Source: an uncultured Ruminococcus sp. (GTDB lineage: Bacteria; Bacillota; Clostridia; Oscillospirales; Ruminococcaceae). From it: DNA of 64,000 bases. How positions within the stretch are numbered: position 1 is the first letter of the stretch; each line of letters starts with the position of its first letter. The DNA is taken from the NCBI GenBank assembly GCA_902800795.1, contig CADCFQ010000009.1, forward strand, positions 1 through 64,000, read 5' to 3'. This document shows, one piece after another, positions 19,952 through 28,106 of this stretch. The notes under the pieces are model-generated. The model worked only from the letters and a program-made list of their open reading frames with translations, did not search any database and was not told the origin of the DNA. Both the position numbers and the translations under genes were made by a program.

Positions 19952-20995
19952 TTATCTTCTGGACACCTGCTTTGAAGAAGCAGTCTTCTTGCCGGATGTC
20001 TTAGCTTTCTTAGCGCTGTGATCCTTCCACAGGACCCAGAGTGTGGGAGCTATGCAGTTAGAGGAGTAAACGCCGGCCAGCATTCCTATGATGAGCGGGA
20101 ACGCAAAGCTGATTATCGAGCTTACGCCGCAGATAACGCAGACGATGCAGACGGTAGCCATAGCCAGAACTGTTGTAACAGTGGTGTGGATAGAACGTCC
20201 CAGTGTCTGTGTAACAGACAGGTTCACCAGCTGATCGAGAGTGAGCTTTTTGCCCAGTATCCTCTCGTTTTCTCTGATACGGTCATAGATAATGATAGTT
20301 GCGTTTATCGAATAACCCAGGATGGTGAGCATAACTGCCATAAAGTTTGCGCTTATATCGAAGCGGCAGATAACAAAGCATCCGTAGACCATACACATAT
20401 CGTGGAACAGAGCCACAACGGAGAACACGCCGGCAGAAAGACCGCCGATATTCCTGAATCTGAATGCGATGTAGATAATGGTTATCACCATAGCGAAGAT
20501 GCAGGCAACCAGGCATTTGAAGAAGAAGTTCATACCGTTTGAAGCCTCAACGTCGTTGGTCTCAAAGACCTCGATGTTGTTGTCTGCAAACTTCTCAACA
20601 AGAGCAGCCTTCAGCTTGTTCTGCTTGTCGTCGCTTATACCCTTTGAAGAGGAGAAGGAGATCTTTATAGTCTTGCTGTCAGACTGTGAATCCTCTCCCT
20701 TGGTAACAACAGCGTCCATATTAAGGGTGTCGCTGATGACCTTGTTTACGTCCTTGACGGCGATCTCACCCTCATAGGTGTAGGTAAGGATCGTACCGCC
20801 CTTGAACTCAATCGCAACCTTCGGCTTTATAGTGAGCGAAAGCACGATGAACAGTGCAATAAGGCTCAGGGATATGCAGTAGAAGATCTTTCTCTTTCCG
20901 ACTGCGTTGAGCACTTTCTTTCCGTTTACGATCTTGGGATCGTTTGCCTCATTGTTCTCTGCGGCAAGTGTCTGATTCTGATTCTTTTCACTCAT
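19952..20995 (-). CDS. secF: Protein translocase subunit SecF
   Basis: 347 residues. An N-terminal cytosolic stretch is followed by helix 1 (about 38-58), the periplasm-side P1-like domain with VAIEFKGGTILTYTY, and five more helices in the RND pattern with FRNIGGLSAGVFSVVALFHD and SINATIIIYDRIREN. It works with SecD to drive late export using proton motive force. A Lys-rich tail ends the protein. The ATG at 20995 lies 1 bp after the secD stop and has GGAGGTG 6 bp upstream, inside the end of secD. Confidence 0.96.
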   Translation of the reverse strand: MSEKNQNQTLAAENNEANDPKIVNGKKVLNAVGKRKIFYCISLSLIALFIVLSLTIKPKVAIEFKGGTILTYTYEGEIAVKDVNKVISDTLNMDAVVTKGEDSQSDSKTIKISFSSSKGISDDKQNKLKAALVEKFADNNIEVFETNDVEASNGMNFFFKCLVACIFAMVITIIYIAFRFRNIGGLSAGVFSVVALFHDMCMVYGCFVICRFDISANFMAVMLTILGYSINATIIIYDRIRENERILGKKLTLDQLVNLSVTQTLGRSIHTTVTTVLAMATVCIVCVICGVSSIISFAFPLIIGMLAGVYSSNCIAPTLWVLWKDHSAKKAKTSGKKTASSKQVSRR

Positions 20996-20996
20996 A

Positions 20997-22367
20997 TCAC
21001 ACACCTCCGTAAAGCTTTCTGTTCTTGAAGCATTTGAACTTCGAGAGGGAAGAGAGCATCAGTCTCGAGCAGAAGATACCGAACACAAAGTTCAGTATGA
21101 TACCTACAAGCAGTGTATAGCCCAGCGAGTAGATAGTTCCTGCTGTGGTTGCGCCGAAGGCTGCAAACAGCGGGCTGAGAACTGTACCGAACAGGCTGTC
21201 TGTGGGGCCGAAGGCTCCCATAAGGATGACTGCGACGAAAACGACTGTGATATTTCCGTCGAACACGGCAGCCCATGCTCTCTTATAGCCAAGCTCGATA
21301 GCGCCGTTAAGGCTCTTGCCGTTTCTGAGCTCTTCTCTTATTCTCTCATAGGTAACGACGTTGGCGTCGACACCCATTCCGACCGCAAGTATAATACCTG
21401 CGATACCGGGGATAGTAAGTGTGAAGCTGTTGATGTTTCCGAAGAAACCAGTGATGCAGGCGATAGTACCTACCACCTGGCCGAACAGTGATATGGAAGC
21501 TACAAAGCCCGGGAGCTTGTAGATTATCATCATATAAAGAGCGATTATCGCAAAAGCGATAACGCCTGCCAGGAGCATTGCACTCTTGGCGCCCTCACCG
21601 AGAGTTGGTGAGATGATGTTTGTGCTTGTGGTAACGAGCTTGAAGGGGATCGAACCTGCGTTTATCTTATCTGCAAGGCTCTTTGCCGATTCATAGGTGA
21701 AGTTTCCTTCGATAACGCACTCGCCGTCAGTAATAGCGGAGTTTACTCTCGGAGCCGAGATGCAGTCCTCGTCCATCCAGATAGAGATGTTGCCCGAGCC
21801 TGCCAGCTCTGTTGTTGCAGCCGAGAAAGCTTCCTTTCCGCTTTTTTTAAGTGTCAGGCCGACAACATACTCAACGTTTCCTGTTGTTTCGTCCTGTCTC
21901 TGTCTTACCTCTGCCTTTTTGACATCGTTACCGGTGAGAACCTCTTCGCCTGTTTCCTCGGTTCCCTTTCTGAAGGTGAGCTGAGCTGTTTCGCCAAGCT
22001 CGGAGACCGCAGACTCAGGGTCAAAGTCTACCTCGTCTGCCTGCCACGGGAACGAAACGATGACCTTGTAGTTGTTATAATCGACATAGACCTCGCTGTC
22101 CGTAACATTCATGCTGACAAGTCTCTGTTCGATGACAGCCTTAGCGGCGTCCATCTCGTCCTTTTTAGCCTTATAGCCGTCGGCCGGCTGGAATGTAGCG
22201 TTTACACCGCCCTGGATATCTATACCCCAGCGTATGGAGTCAACGCCCTTGATATAATCCGTCTTGATATCGCCGTAATAAGTGTGTATGCCGGCAAACG
22301 TCAGGTAAGCGAACGCTGCTATGCACAAAACGACGATAAAGAAGACAGGCTTTGATACTTTTCGCAC
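20997..22367 (-). CDS. secD: Protein translocase subunit SecD
   Basis: 456 residues. It has a first membrane helix (about 7-26), the WGIDIQGGVNATFQP motif of the SecD P1 domain (about 47-60), an outer domain, then five helices with GVIAFAIIALYMMIIY, MGVDANVVTYERIREE and the RND fold. Together with SecF it forms the SecDF export motor. It is shorter than E. coli SecD, as usual in clostridia. It is the first gene of the minus-strand secD-secF operon. Confidence 0.96.
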   Translation of the reverse strand: MRKVSKPVFFIVVLCIAAFAYLTFAGIHTYYGDIKTDYIKGVDSIRWGIDIQGGVNATFQPADGYKAKKDEMDAAKAVIEQRLVSMNVTDSEVYVDYNNYKVIVSFPWQADEVDFDPESAVSELGETAQLTFRKGTEETGEEVLTGNDVKKAEVRQRQDETTGNVEYVVGLTLKKSGKEAFSAATTELAGSGNISIWMDEDCISAPRVNSAITDGECVIEGNFTYESAKSLADKINAGSIPFKLVTTSTNIISPTLGEGAKSAMLLAGVIAFAIIALYMMIIYKLPGFVASISLFGQVVGTIACITGFFGNINSFTLTIPGIAGIILAVGMGVDANVVTYERIREELRNGKSLNGAIELGYKRAWAAVFDGNITVVFVAVILMGAFGPTDSLFGTVLSPLFAAFGATTAGTIYSLGYTLLVGIILNFVFGIFCSRLMLSSLSKFKCFKNRKLYGGV

Positions 22368-22453
22368 TTTTTATCCTCCTATTGACTAAGGCGTGTCCGC
22401 CCGTTTTTTTCTTACGGGCACAATACACCCCTAAAATCCACATTCACCCTATA

Positions 22454-22482
22454 ATTATATTACTTTTGAGCTCAATTGTCAA
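22454..22482 (-). promoter_or_regulatory. Promoter of secD-secF
   Basis: Read leftward: TTGACA (complement of 22477-22482), 17 bp, TATAAT (complement of 22454-22459). A GCCCGT/ACGGGC hairpin (about 22400-22423) lies in the leader. Confidence 0.85.
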
Positions 22483-22576
22483 TAGGCAGGCACCTAATTT
22501 TTTAAAAAGCGGCTCCCATAGGCACAAGTTGTGGTCTGCTCTTTTGCCAAGCGCAAGCTATAGTGGTGGTGCTCAC

Positions 22577-23290
22577 CGGCAGGTGCGTGCACCTGCACCG
22601 CCGCAGGAAAAGAGTATGTGGGCACGCATAAGCTCCGCTCACGTTGGGAAGCGTCCAGCCGAAGGGGTATGGGAGCACGCATAAGCTCCGCTTACGCTGG
22701 GAAAGCCTCCATTTAAAATCCGTCGGCGAAGCCGACACCTTTCATCCGCACGAAAGCAATAATCTCGCACTCGCTCAAAACAGAACCTCTCATTTGCCTC
22801 CTCGAAAAGCCTTTTCGGCTTTTCTTCGTTTACGGCATAGAGCTGCTTTTTCCTTGTCTCACACTTCCCGTCAAGCCGCAAGCGGCTTGAGGTTTTCTTT
22901 GGCCGTGCTTTTCAAAGGGGAAGCCCCTCTTGCAGGGCTTCCCCTCTTGAAAAAGTGTCCACCGGACACTTTTTCAATTCACCCTTTTCGAGCGCCTCCG
23001 TATAAAGGGGATTTCGCAGCCTGCGGGCTGCGACCAAGGGGCGCTGCCCCTGGACCCCGCCAGCCTCTGGCGCAAGGCTGGACCGTGCGCTTTTTGATCC
23101 CCTGGCGGATGATTACCACTTTGTTGTTAAACGGACATTTCAGCTATCTCCCAAGGTTCACGCAGTGCGCAATTGAAAAGCCAAAACAAAGCTTACCCCC
23201 TCCCCTCCGGGGAGGGCAGGGGGAGCTGTTAGTTCACACAAAGCCCCGATGGGTGGGGGAATTGGGTGCAGGCGTACACGCCTGCCTGAA
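22577..23290. repeat. Mosaic intergenic repeat, copy B (inverted relative to A)
   Basis: Non-coding except at its right end. Two GCGTAAGC/GCTTATGC blocks (about 22620-22648 and 22672-22701, minus), the GCCGAAAAGGCTTTTC motif, CAAGCCGCAAGCGGCTTG, a GTGTCCACCGGACAC palindrome, GCAGCCTGCGGGCTGC, then the end module in plus orientation (23096-23290). Left of these is the hairpin GCAGGTGC/GCACCTGC (22580-22597). The end module closes with GCAGGCGT/ACGCCTGC. The whole is colinear with the reverse complement of copy A. Its last part is read through by the HAD gene. Confidence 0.85.
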
Positions 23291-23917
23291 TATATACTCG
23301 CTTTCGGCTCTCATTTTGTCGTCGTCCTGATAGTGCTCGTTCAGACAGGCGGCTGTGTGAAAGCCTGCTCCCTTTGCCGCCCTTATCCCCTGATAAATAT
23401 CCTCATAAACTATACAGTCTCCCGGCTCCAGCCCAAGCCGCTTTGCAGCTTCGAGATAAACATCCGGGAACCCCTTTCCTCTTTCTACCTCGGCGGTGGT
23501 CACAAAGGCCGAGAACATATCATATACCCCCGTCCTTTTGAGCACAGGCTCATAAAGCTCGGCGGAAGACGCCGTTGCAAGCGCCAGGCTTTTGCCGCTT
23601 GAATAAAGCGCTTCGAGATATTCCTTGACTCCTTTATATAAAGGTATGGTGTGAGCATAGCGGTAGCGAGCCGACTCGAACCATTCCTTTTTAATGTCCT
23701 CAACATCGTCTTCCAGGCCAAAGCGCTCCTTGGTGTATATCGCCGCCTGGTCGAAGTTCATAACGGAAAGCGCCTTCGAGTAGTCCTCGGGGACACTTAG
23801 CCCCCTTTTGCCGAGAAAACGCAGATCGACATCTGTCCAGACATCGTTGGACATTATCAGCGTACCGTCCAGATCGAATATATGGCCTTTAAAGGCACTC
23901 ATTTTACTGTATGGCAT
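23234..23917 (-). CDS. HAD-superfamily phosphatase/phosphomutase-like hydrolase
   Basis: 227 residues. HAD motif I is FDLDGTLI near the N-terminus, motif II is in LALATASSA, and motifs III/IV include GKGFPDVYLEAAKRLG and VYEDIYQGIRAAKGAG, with an alpha-helical cap as in beta-phosphoglucomutase and related sugar phosphatases. The substrate is unknown. ATG at 23917 has AGGAGGG 6 bp upstream. The final residues CTPAPNSPTHRGFV are encoded by the end module of repeat copy B, so the natural C-terminus appears to have been replaced or extended by repeat DNA. Confidence 0.88.
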   Translation of the reverse strand: MPYSKMSAFKGHIFDLDGTLIMSNDVWTDVDLRFLGKRGLSVPEDYSKALSVMNFDQAAIYTKERFGLEDDVEDIKKEWFESARYRYAHTIPLYKGVKEYLEALYSSGKSLALATASSAELYEPVLKRTGVYDMFSAFVTTAEVERGKGFPDVYLEAAKRLGLEPGDCIVYEDIYQGIRAAKGAGFHTAACLNEHYQDDDKMRAESEYIFRQACTPAPNSPTHRGFV

Positions 23918-24068
23918 TTTGACCCTCCTGTCAGCGCTCATAGGCGCAGGATTTTACTGCTGAAACTAATTATACCACAAGCGCTTCAAATTTGCAAACC
24001 CACCGTATTTTTCGGCAACTTTGTCACTTGTGTACAAAAAATTGAACGCTAAAACAGTAAACATTTCG

Positions 24069-24097
24069 TTGACATTGTGAATGTTTTGTGATAGAAT
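24069..24097 (+). promoter_or_regulatory. Promoter of the MBOAT-DHHW operon
   Basis: TTGACA (24069-24074), 17 bp spacer, TAGAAT (24092-24097), about 95 bp before the start. The rest of 23918-24191 shows no further feature. Confidence 0.8.
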
Positions 24098-24191
24098 ATA
24101 TTTGTGTTGGTGTTTGTAAAATTATTTATTTATTTGTATATCACACCCGTTTTATGTAGGTAAAATATTATGGAGAAATGGAGTTTTTAGC

Positions 24192-25622
24192 TTGGTTTTC
24201 GCAGATCTGTTTTTCATATATTTCTTTCTTCCCGTTTGTCTGATATGCTATTTTATCACCAAGAGTGCGAAGGTCAGAAATGCAACATTGATAACGTTCT
24301 CGCTTATATTCTATGCCTGGGGAGAGCCTGTGTGGGTCTCGATCCTCATAGTGTCTTCGCTGGTGGACTATCTCAACGGATTGGCCATCGATAAATTTCG
24401 GGGAAAATGGCAGGCAAAGGCCGCTGTTGTGTGGTCGCTGATCTTTAACCTGGGCATACTTTTCGCATTCAAATATATGGGCTTTATGGTGGAGAATTTC
24501 AATGCGCTGACCGGCGCTAAGATACCTGTTCCGCATATTGCGCTGCCTATAGGTATCTCGTTCTATACCTTCCAGACCATATCCTATACTGTGGACTGCT
24601 ATCGGGACAAGGTAAAGACTCAGCGCAATTTCTTCCGCTTTCTGATGTATGTATCGCTCTTCCCTCAGCTGATAGCCGGACCTATCGTTCGTTACTCGGT
24701 GATCGGCGATGAGATAGACAACAGAAAGACTACAGTTAAGGACTTCTCCGACGGTATGTCAAGGCTTATCCTGGGTCTTGCCAAGAAGGTCATCATCGCA
24801 AACAATATAAGCACGATAGTTACGTCGCTCTTCGGAGAGGCTTCAAACAAGTACAGCGGAGTATATTCGGTATCCGTTTTCGGCACCTGGTACGGCGCTG
24901 TTCTGGTGGGACTGTGGTATTACTTCGACTTTTCGGGATATTCCGATATGGCTATAGGAATGGGAAGGATATTCGGCTTCCACTTTGACGAGAACTTCAA
25001 GTATCCTTATATATGCAAGTCCATAACCGAATTCTGGAGACGCTGGCATATCTCGCTTTCCAGCTGGTTCAGGGACTATGTTTACATCCCTATGGGCGGA
25101 AACCGAAAGGGCAAGGTAAGACAGTGCGTAAACATCCTTGTGGTCTGGGCGCTCACGGGCTTCTGGCACGGCGCAAGCTGGAACTTTATGATCTGGGGAG
25201 CATATTTCGGTGTGCTGCTGCTTATCGAGAAGCTGCTTATTGGAAAATGGCTGAAGAATACGAACGCTGTTATTTCGCACCTTTATGCGGTGGCGCTCGT
25301 GGCTGTGGGCTGGGGAATATTCTACTTTGAGAACTTCAAGGCGCTGGGGACCTTCTTCAAGGGACTTGTGGGTCTAAACGGAAACGGGCTTTCGGACCCG
25401 ATAACAAACAGCCTGTTTATGAACAACATCTGGCTGTTCGCAGCGGCGATCATCTTCTCTACGCCTATACTGCCAAAGATCAGGGCGGCAGCTACAAAGG
25501 CGCCGAGCTCGGACTACTTTGTAAGGGTCTGCTCGATGATCTGCAACGTGGCGCTGCTGCTGATAAGCTCGGTGCTGCTGGTGAACACCACGAACAATCC
25601 GTTCTTGTATTTCAGATTCTGA
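24192..25622 (+). CDS. MBOAT-family O-acyltransferase (AlgI/PatA type)
   Basis: 476 residues with a TTG start. About ten membrane helices. Family blocks: SLIFYAWGEPVWVSIL, LPIGISFYTFQTISYTVDCYR, FPQLIAGPIVRY, DFSGYSDMAIGMGRIFGF, WRRWHISLSSWFRDYVYIP and ALTGFWHGASWNF with the invariant catalytic His. These proteins take an acyl (usually acetyl) group from inside the cell and hand it to an outside acyltransferase. The next gene encodes a DHHW/AlgX-like partner 15 bp downstream, so the pair probably O-acetylates a surface polysaccharide or wall polymer (inference). Confidence 0.95.
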   Translation: MVFADLFFIYFFLPVCLICYFITKSAKVRNATLITFSLIFYAWGEPVWVSILIVSSLVDYLNGLAIDKFRGKWQAKAAVVWSLIFNLGILFAFKYMGFMVENFNALTGAKIPVPHIALPIGISFYTFQTISYTVDCYRDKVKTQRNFFRFLMYVSLFPQLIAGPIVRYSVIGDEIDNRKTTVKDFSDGMSRLILGLAKKVIIANNISTIVTSLFGEASNKYSGVYSVSVFGTWYGAVLVGLWYYFDFSGYSDMAIGMGRIFGFHFDENFKYPYICKSITEFWRRWHISLSSWFRDYVYIPMGGNRKGKVRQCVNILVVWALTGFWHGASWNFMIWGAYFGVLLLIEKLLIGKWLKNTNAVISHLYAVALVAVGWGIFYFENFKALGTFFKGLVGLNGNGLSDPITNSLFMNNIWLFAAAIIFSTPILPKIRAAATKAPSSDYFVRVCSMICNVALLLISSVLLVNTTNNPFLYFRF

Positions 25623-25637
25623 CGAAAAGAGGTCAGC

Positions 25638-28010
25638 TTGTCTATGGAAAAAAACAGAGGGAGCAAGGGCTCACCTATGATAGATCCCAGAGCTCTGATG
25701 GAGGAATATCAGAGATCGCTGGAAGCGGTGGAATATGACAGCGACGCTGCCAGGACCGAAAGAGCGATACAGATGATAAAGGACAAAAACCGCAGACGAG
25801 GCCAGAGCATCTGGACTGAGCAGCCTGTGGTAAAGCCCGAAAAAAGCGTCTGGATGAGCGGCGAACAGCAGCAGCAGCCTGCCCCGGTGAGGACACAGCC
25901 GAGAAGAAGGCCTGTCACGGAGCGCAGAGCGCAAAGACCTGTCAGACCTGTCAGAGCCGAGGGTGCGAAGCCTTCGGACGATGTGTTTGCAGGGGTCAGG
26001 GTGGCTGCCGACCACAAGGCCGAGCAGGAAAGAGCCGAGAGAGAAAAGCTGGAGCGCCAAAAGGCAGCCCATAGGGTCGAGACCCCGAAGGCGCCTGCAA
26101 AGAAGCTTATAGATAAGCCCAAGACAGAGCTCACCCTTGAGGTGACGCCCAAGGGCACTTCCATAAGGAGCGCTTCAAGGCAGACAGTGACGCTGGGCGT
26201 TCCTGCCGCCGGGATAAGGCGAGAGGATAAGCCAAAGCCTGCGGCAAGACAGGAGATAAAAGTAGAGATTCCCAAAGCGGCAGCCGAGGAAGAGGCTGTA
26301 AAGGCTGCGCCTGTGACCCGCCAGCAGGAGCCTGCTGTTAAGACGGCGCAAGAGGCAGAGCAGGAAAAGCTGAGAGAGGAGTTTCTCCCCTTTGCAGGCT
26401 TTGAGGAGCAAGGGGAAGAAGAAGCGGCGGCAAGCGACACTTTACAGAGTGAGCCCGAGCCGCAGACAGAGCTGAGCGACCCTGTGCCTGTGCCTGCTTC
26501 CGAGCCGGCGCCAAAGGTTGAGCGTTCACGCATAGAGGTCTCGGAAAAGCAGTTCAAGACCGACCTTGAGAAATATGAAAAGCTCAGGGAAAAGACCATT
26601 AAAAAACAGAAGGAAAGAGAAAGGCTCTCGAAGACCGGCAGAAATGACTTTGAGTTCTCCTTTGTCAATGCGGCGGTCTGCCTGACCGTTATGATGACGA
26701 TAGCGATAGCGCTGGTCGTTATGCACAGAGAGAGCGGCTTTATAAATTCAGAGTTCAGAAACCTTGCGACCTTCCCTAAATTCTCGCTCAGCTCCTGGTT
26801 CGACGGGACCTTTGCAAAGGGCGTGACCACCTACTATACGGACACTATCCCCTACCGTGAGGACCTGAAAAAGATGTCAGCCTCGATAACCGACAAGTTC
26901 GGCATCAAGAGCGACGATATCAAGGTCAAGGGCAAGATGAAGACCGTAAAGAAGGAAAAGCTGGATGAGGAAAAGGTGGCTACCACCACCACAGTCACCG
27001 CCTTTACAGGAAAGGTGACCACCACGACCACCAAAAAGGACGAGACAACGACTACCACCACCACCAAGAAGACCGAGAAGGAAGAGATAGTCGAGGTTCC
27101 GGACAACCTGGACGATGTAAACTGGGAGGGCAACGTTATCGTTGTCGGCTCGGGAAAGAACGTAAGAGCGGTGGACGCTTATTACGGCTCCTTTGAGATA
27201 GGCGAGCAGTATGCAGAGTGTGTGAACAAGTGGAAGGCTGACCTGGGTGACAGCGTCAATGTTTATAATATGACGATACCTACCGCAGCTGCTTATTACC
27301 TGCCGGAGAAATTCAGGGACAACGTTTCCGACCAGAAGGACAACATCACAAACATCTACGCAAACCTCAAGGGCGTTATCGGTGTCGATATATATGATAT
27401 CCTTGATGACCATAAGAAGGAATATATCTATTCGAGAACAGACCACCACTGGCAGCCTCTGGGCGCTTACTACGCTATGAAGGTGTTCTCGGAGAAGGCC
27501 GGGATCGATTTCCCCGAGCTTTCGACCTATGAGGAGTGCAAGATAGAGGACTTCGTGGGAACGATGTACGGCTTCAGCGACTATGAGCCTCAGCTGGCAG
27601 AATACCCGGATACGTTCATCTACTACAAGCCCGATAACGAGTATACCGTCAAGTATTATGATACGTCCTTTGAGAACCCTGTGGAGAGCGGATTGTTTTT
27701 CGACTTTGCCGAGGGTGTAAACTGCTACTCTGCTATCCTGAATGTGGATGCCGAGATAGCTGAGATAGAAACAGACTGTGACAACGGCCGTGTGCTTGTC
27801 ATCTTCAAGGACAGCTTCGGAAATGCGACAGTTCCGTTCCTGACCCACGGCTTCTCAAAGATCTATGTCTGCGATTACAGATACTTCGATCTTAACGCAA
27901 TTGATTTCTGCAAGCAGGTAGGCTGTACCGATCTTTTATTTGCGATGTCCATAACATCTGCGTCAACAGACTTCAAGATCGACCAGCTGAATAATATCAG
28001 GATACAGTGA
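25638..28010 (+). CDS. DHHW/AlgX-type SGNH-like acetyltransferase with a long cytoplasmic region
   Basis: 790 residues. The first ~335 residues are Lys/Glu/Arg/Pro/Gln-rich and probably cytoplasmic and disordered or coiled. One membrane helix follows (about 340-362), then EFRNLATFPKF and YYTDTIPYRE as in DHHW proteins, a Thr/Lys linker rich in ACC and ACA codons (about 450-480), and a catalytic domain with GSGKNVRAVDAYYGS, the DHHW motif (Asp602-Trp605) and a IFKDSFGNATVPFL Ser block. Such proteins complete polymer O-acetylation with an MBOAT partner, encoded just upstream. The start may be TTG 25638 (5 bp from AGAGG) or ATG 25644. The long N-terminal region is unusual. Confidence 0.88.
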   Translation: MSMEKNRGSKGSPMIDPRALMEEYQRSLEAVEYDSDAARTERAIQMIKDKNRRRGQSIWTEQPVVKPEKSVWMSGEQQQQPAPVRTQPRRRPVTERRAQRPVRPVRAEGAKPSDDVFAGVRVAADHKAEQERAEREKLERQKAAHRVETPKAPAKKLIDKPKTELTLEVTPKGTSIRSASRQTVTLGVPAAGIRREDKPKPAARQEIKVEIPKAAAEEEAVKAAPVTRQQEPAVKTAQEAEQEKLREEFLPFAGFEEQGEEEAAASDTLQSEPEPQTELSDPVPVPASEPAPKVERSRIEVSEKQFKTDLEKYEKLREKTIKKQKERERLSKTGRNDFEFSFVNAAVCLTVMMTIAIALVVMHRESGFINSEFRNLATFPKFSLSSWFDGTFAKGVTTYYTDTIPYREDLKKMSASITDKFGIKSDDIKVKGKMKTVKKEKLDEEKVATTTTVTAFTGKVTTTTTKKDETTTTTTTKKTEKEEIVEVPDNLDDVNWEGNVIVVGSGKNVRAVDAYYGSFEIGEQYAECVNKWKADLGDSVNVYNMTIPTAAAYYLPEKFRDNVSDQKDNITNIYANLKGVIGVDIYDILDDHKKEYIYSRTDHHWQPLGAYYAMKVFSEKAGIDFPELSTYEECKIEDFVGTMYGFSDYEPQLAEYPDTFIYYKPDNEYTVKYYDTSFENPVESGLFFDFAEGVNCYSAILNVDAEIAEIETDCDNGRVLVIFKDSFGNATVPFLTHGFSKIYVCDYRYFDLNAIDFCKQVGCTDLLFAMSITSASTDFKIDQLNNIRIQ

Positions 28011-28047
28011 TAAATGAGGCTGTTGAAAGAATAGCTTGATGCGAAAA

Positions 28048-28083
28048 AGAGACCTCACCCCGAAAGGGGTGAGGTCCTTTTTA
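28048..28083 (+). terminator. Intrinsic terminator of the MBOAT-DHHW operon
   Basis: GACCTCACCCC (28051-28061), GAAA loop, GGGGTGAGGTC (28066-28076), then CTTTTT. It also faces the converging GH74 gene. Confidence 0.92.
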
Positions 28084-28106
28084 GCTTAAAGCCGTGCGGC
28101 AAGCAC

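Noticed and set aside
22644..23330. 228-codon plus-strand frame across repeat copy B
   Set aside because: It covers repeat DNA and overlaps the real HAD gene on the other strand.
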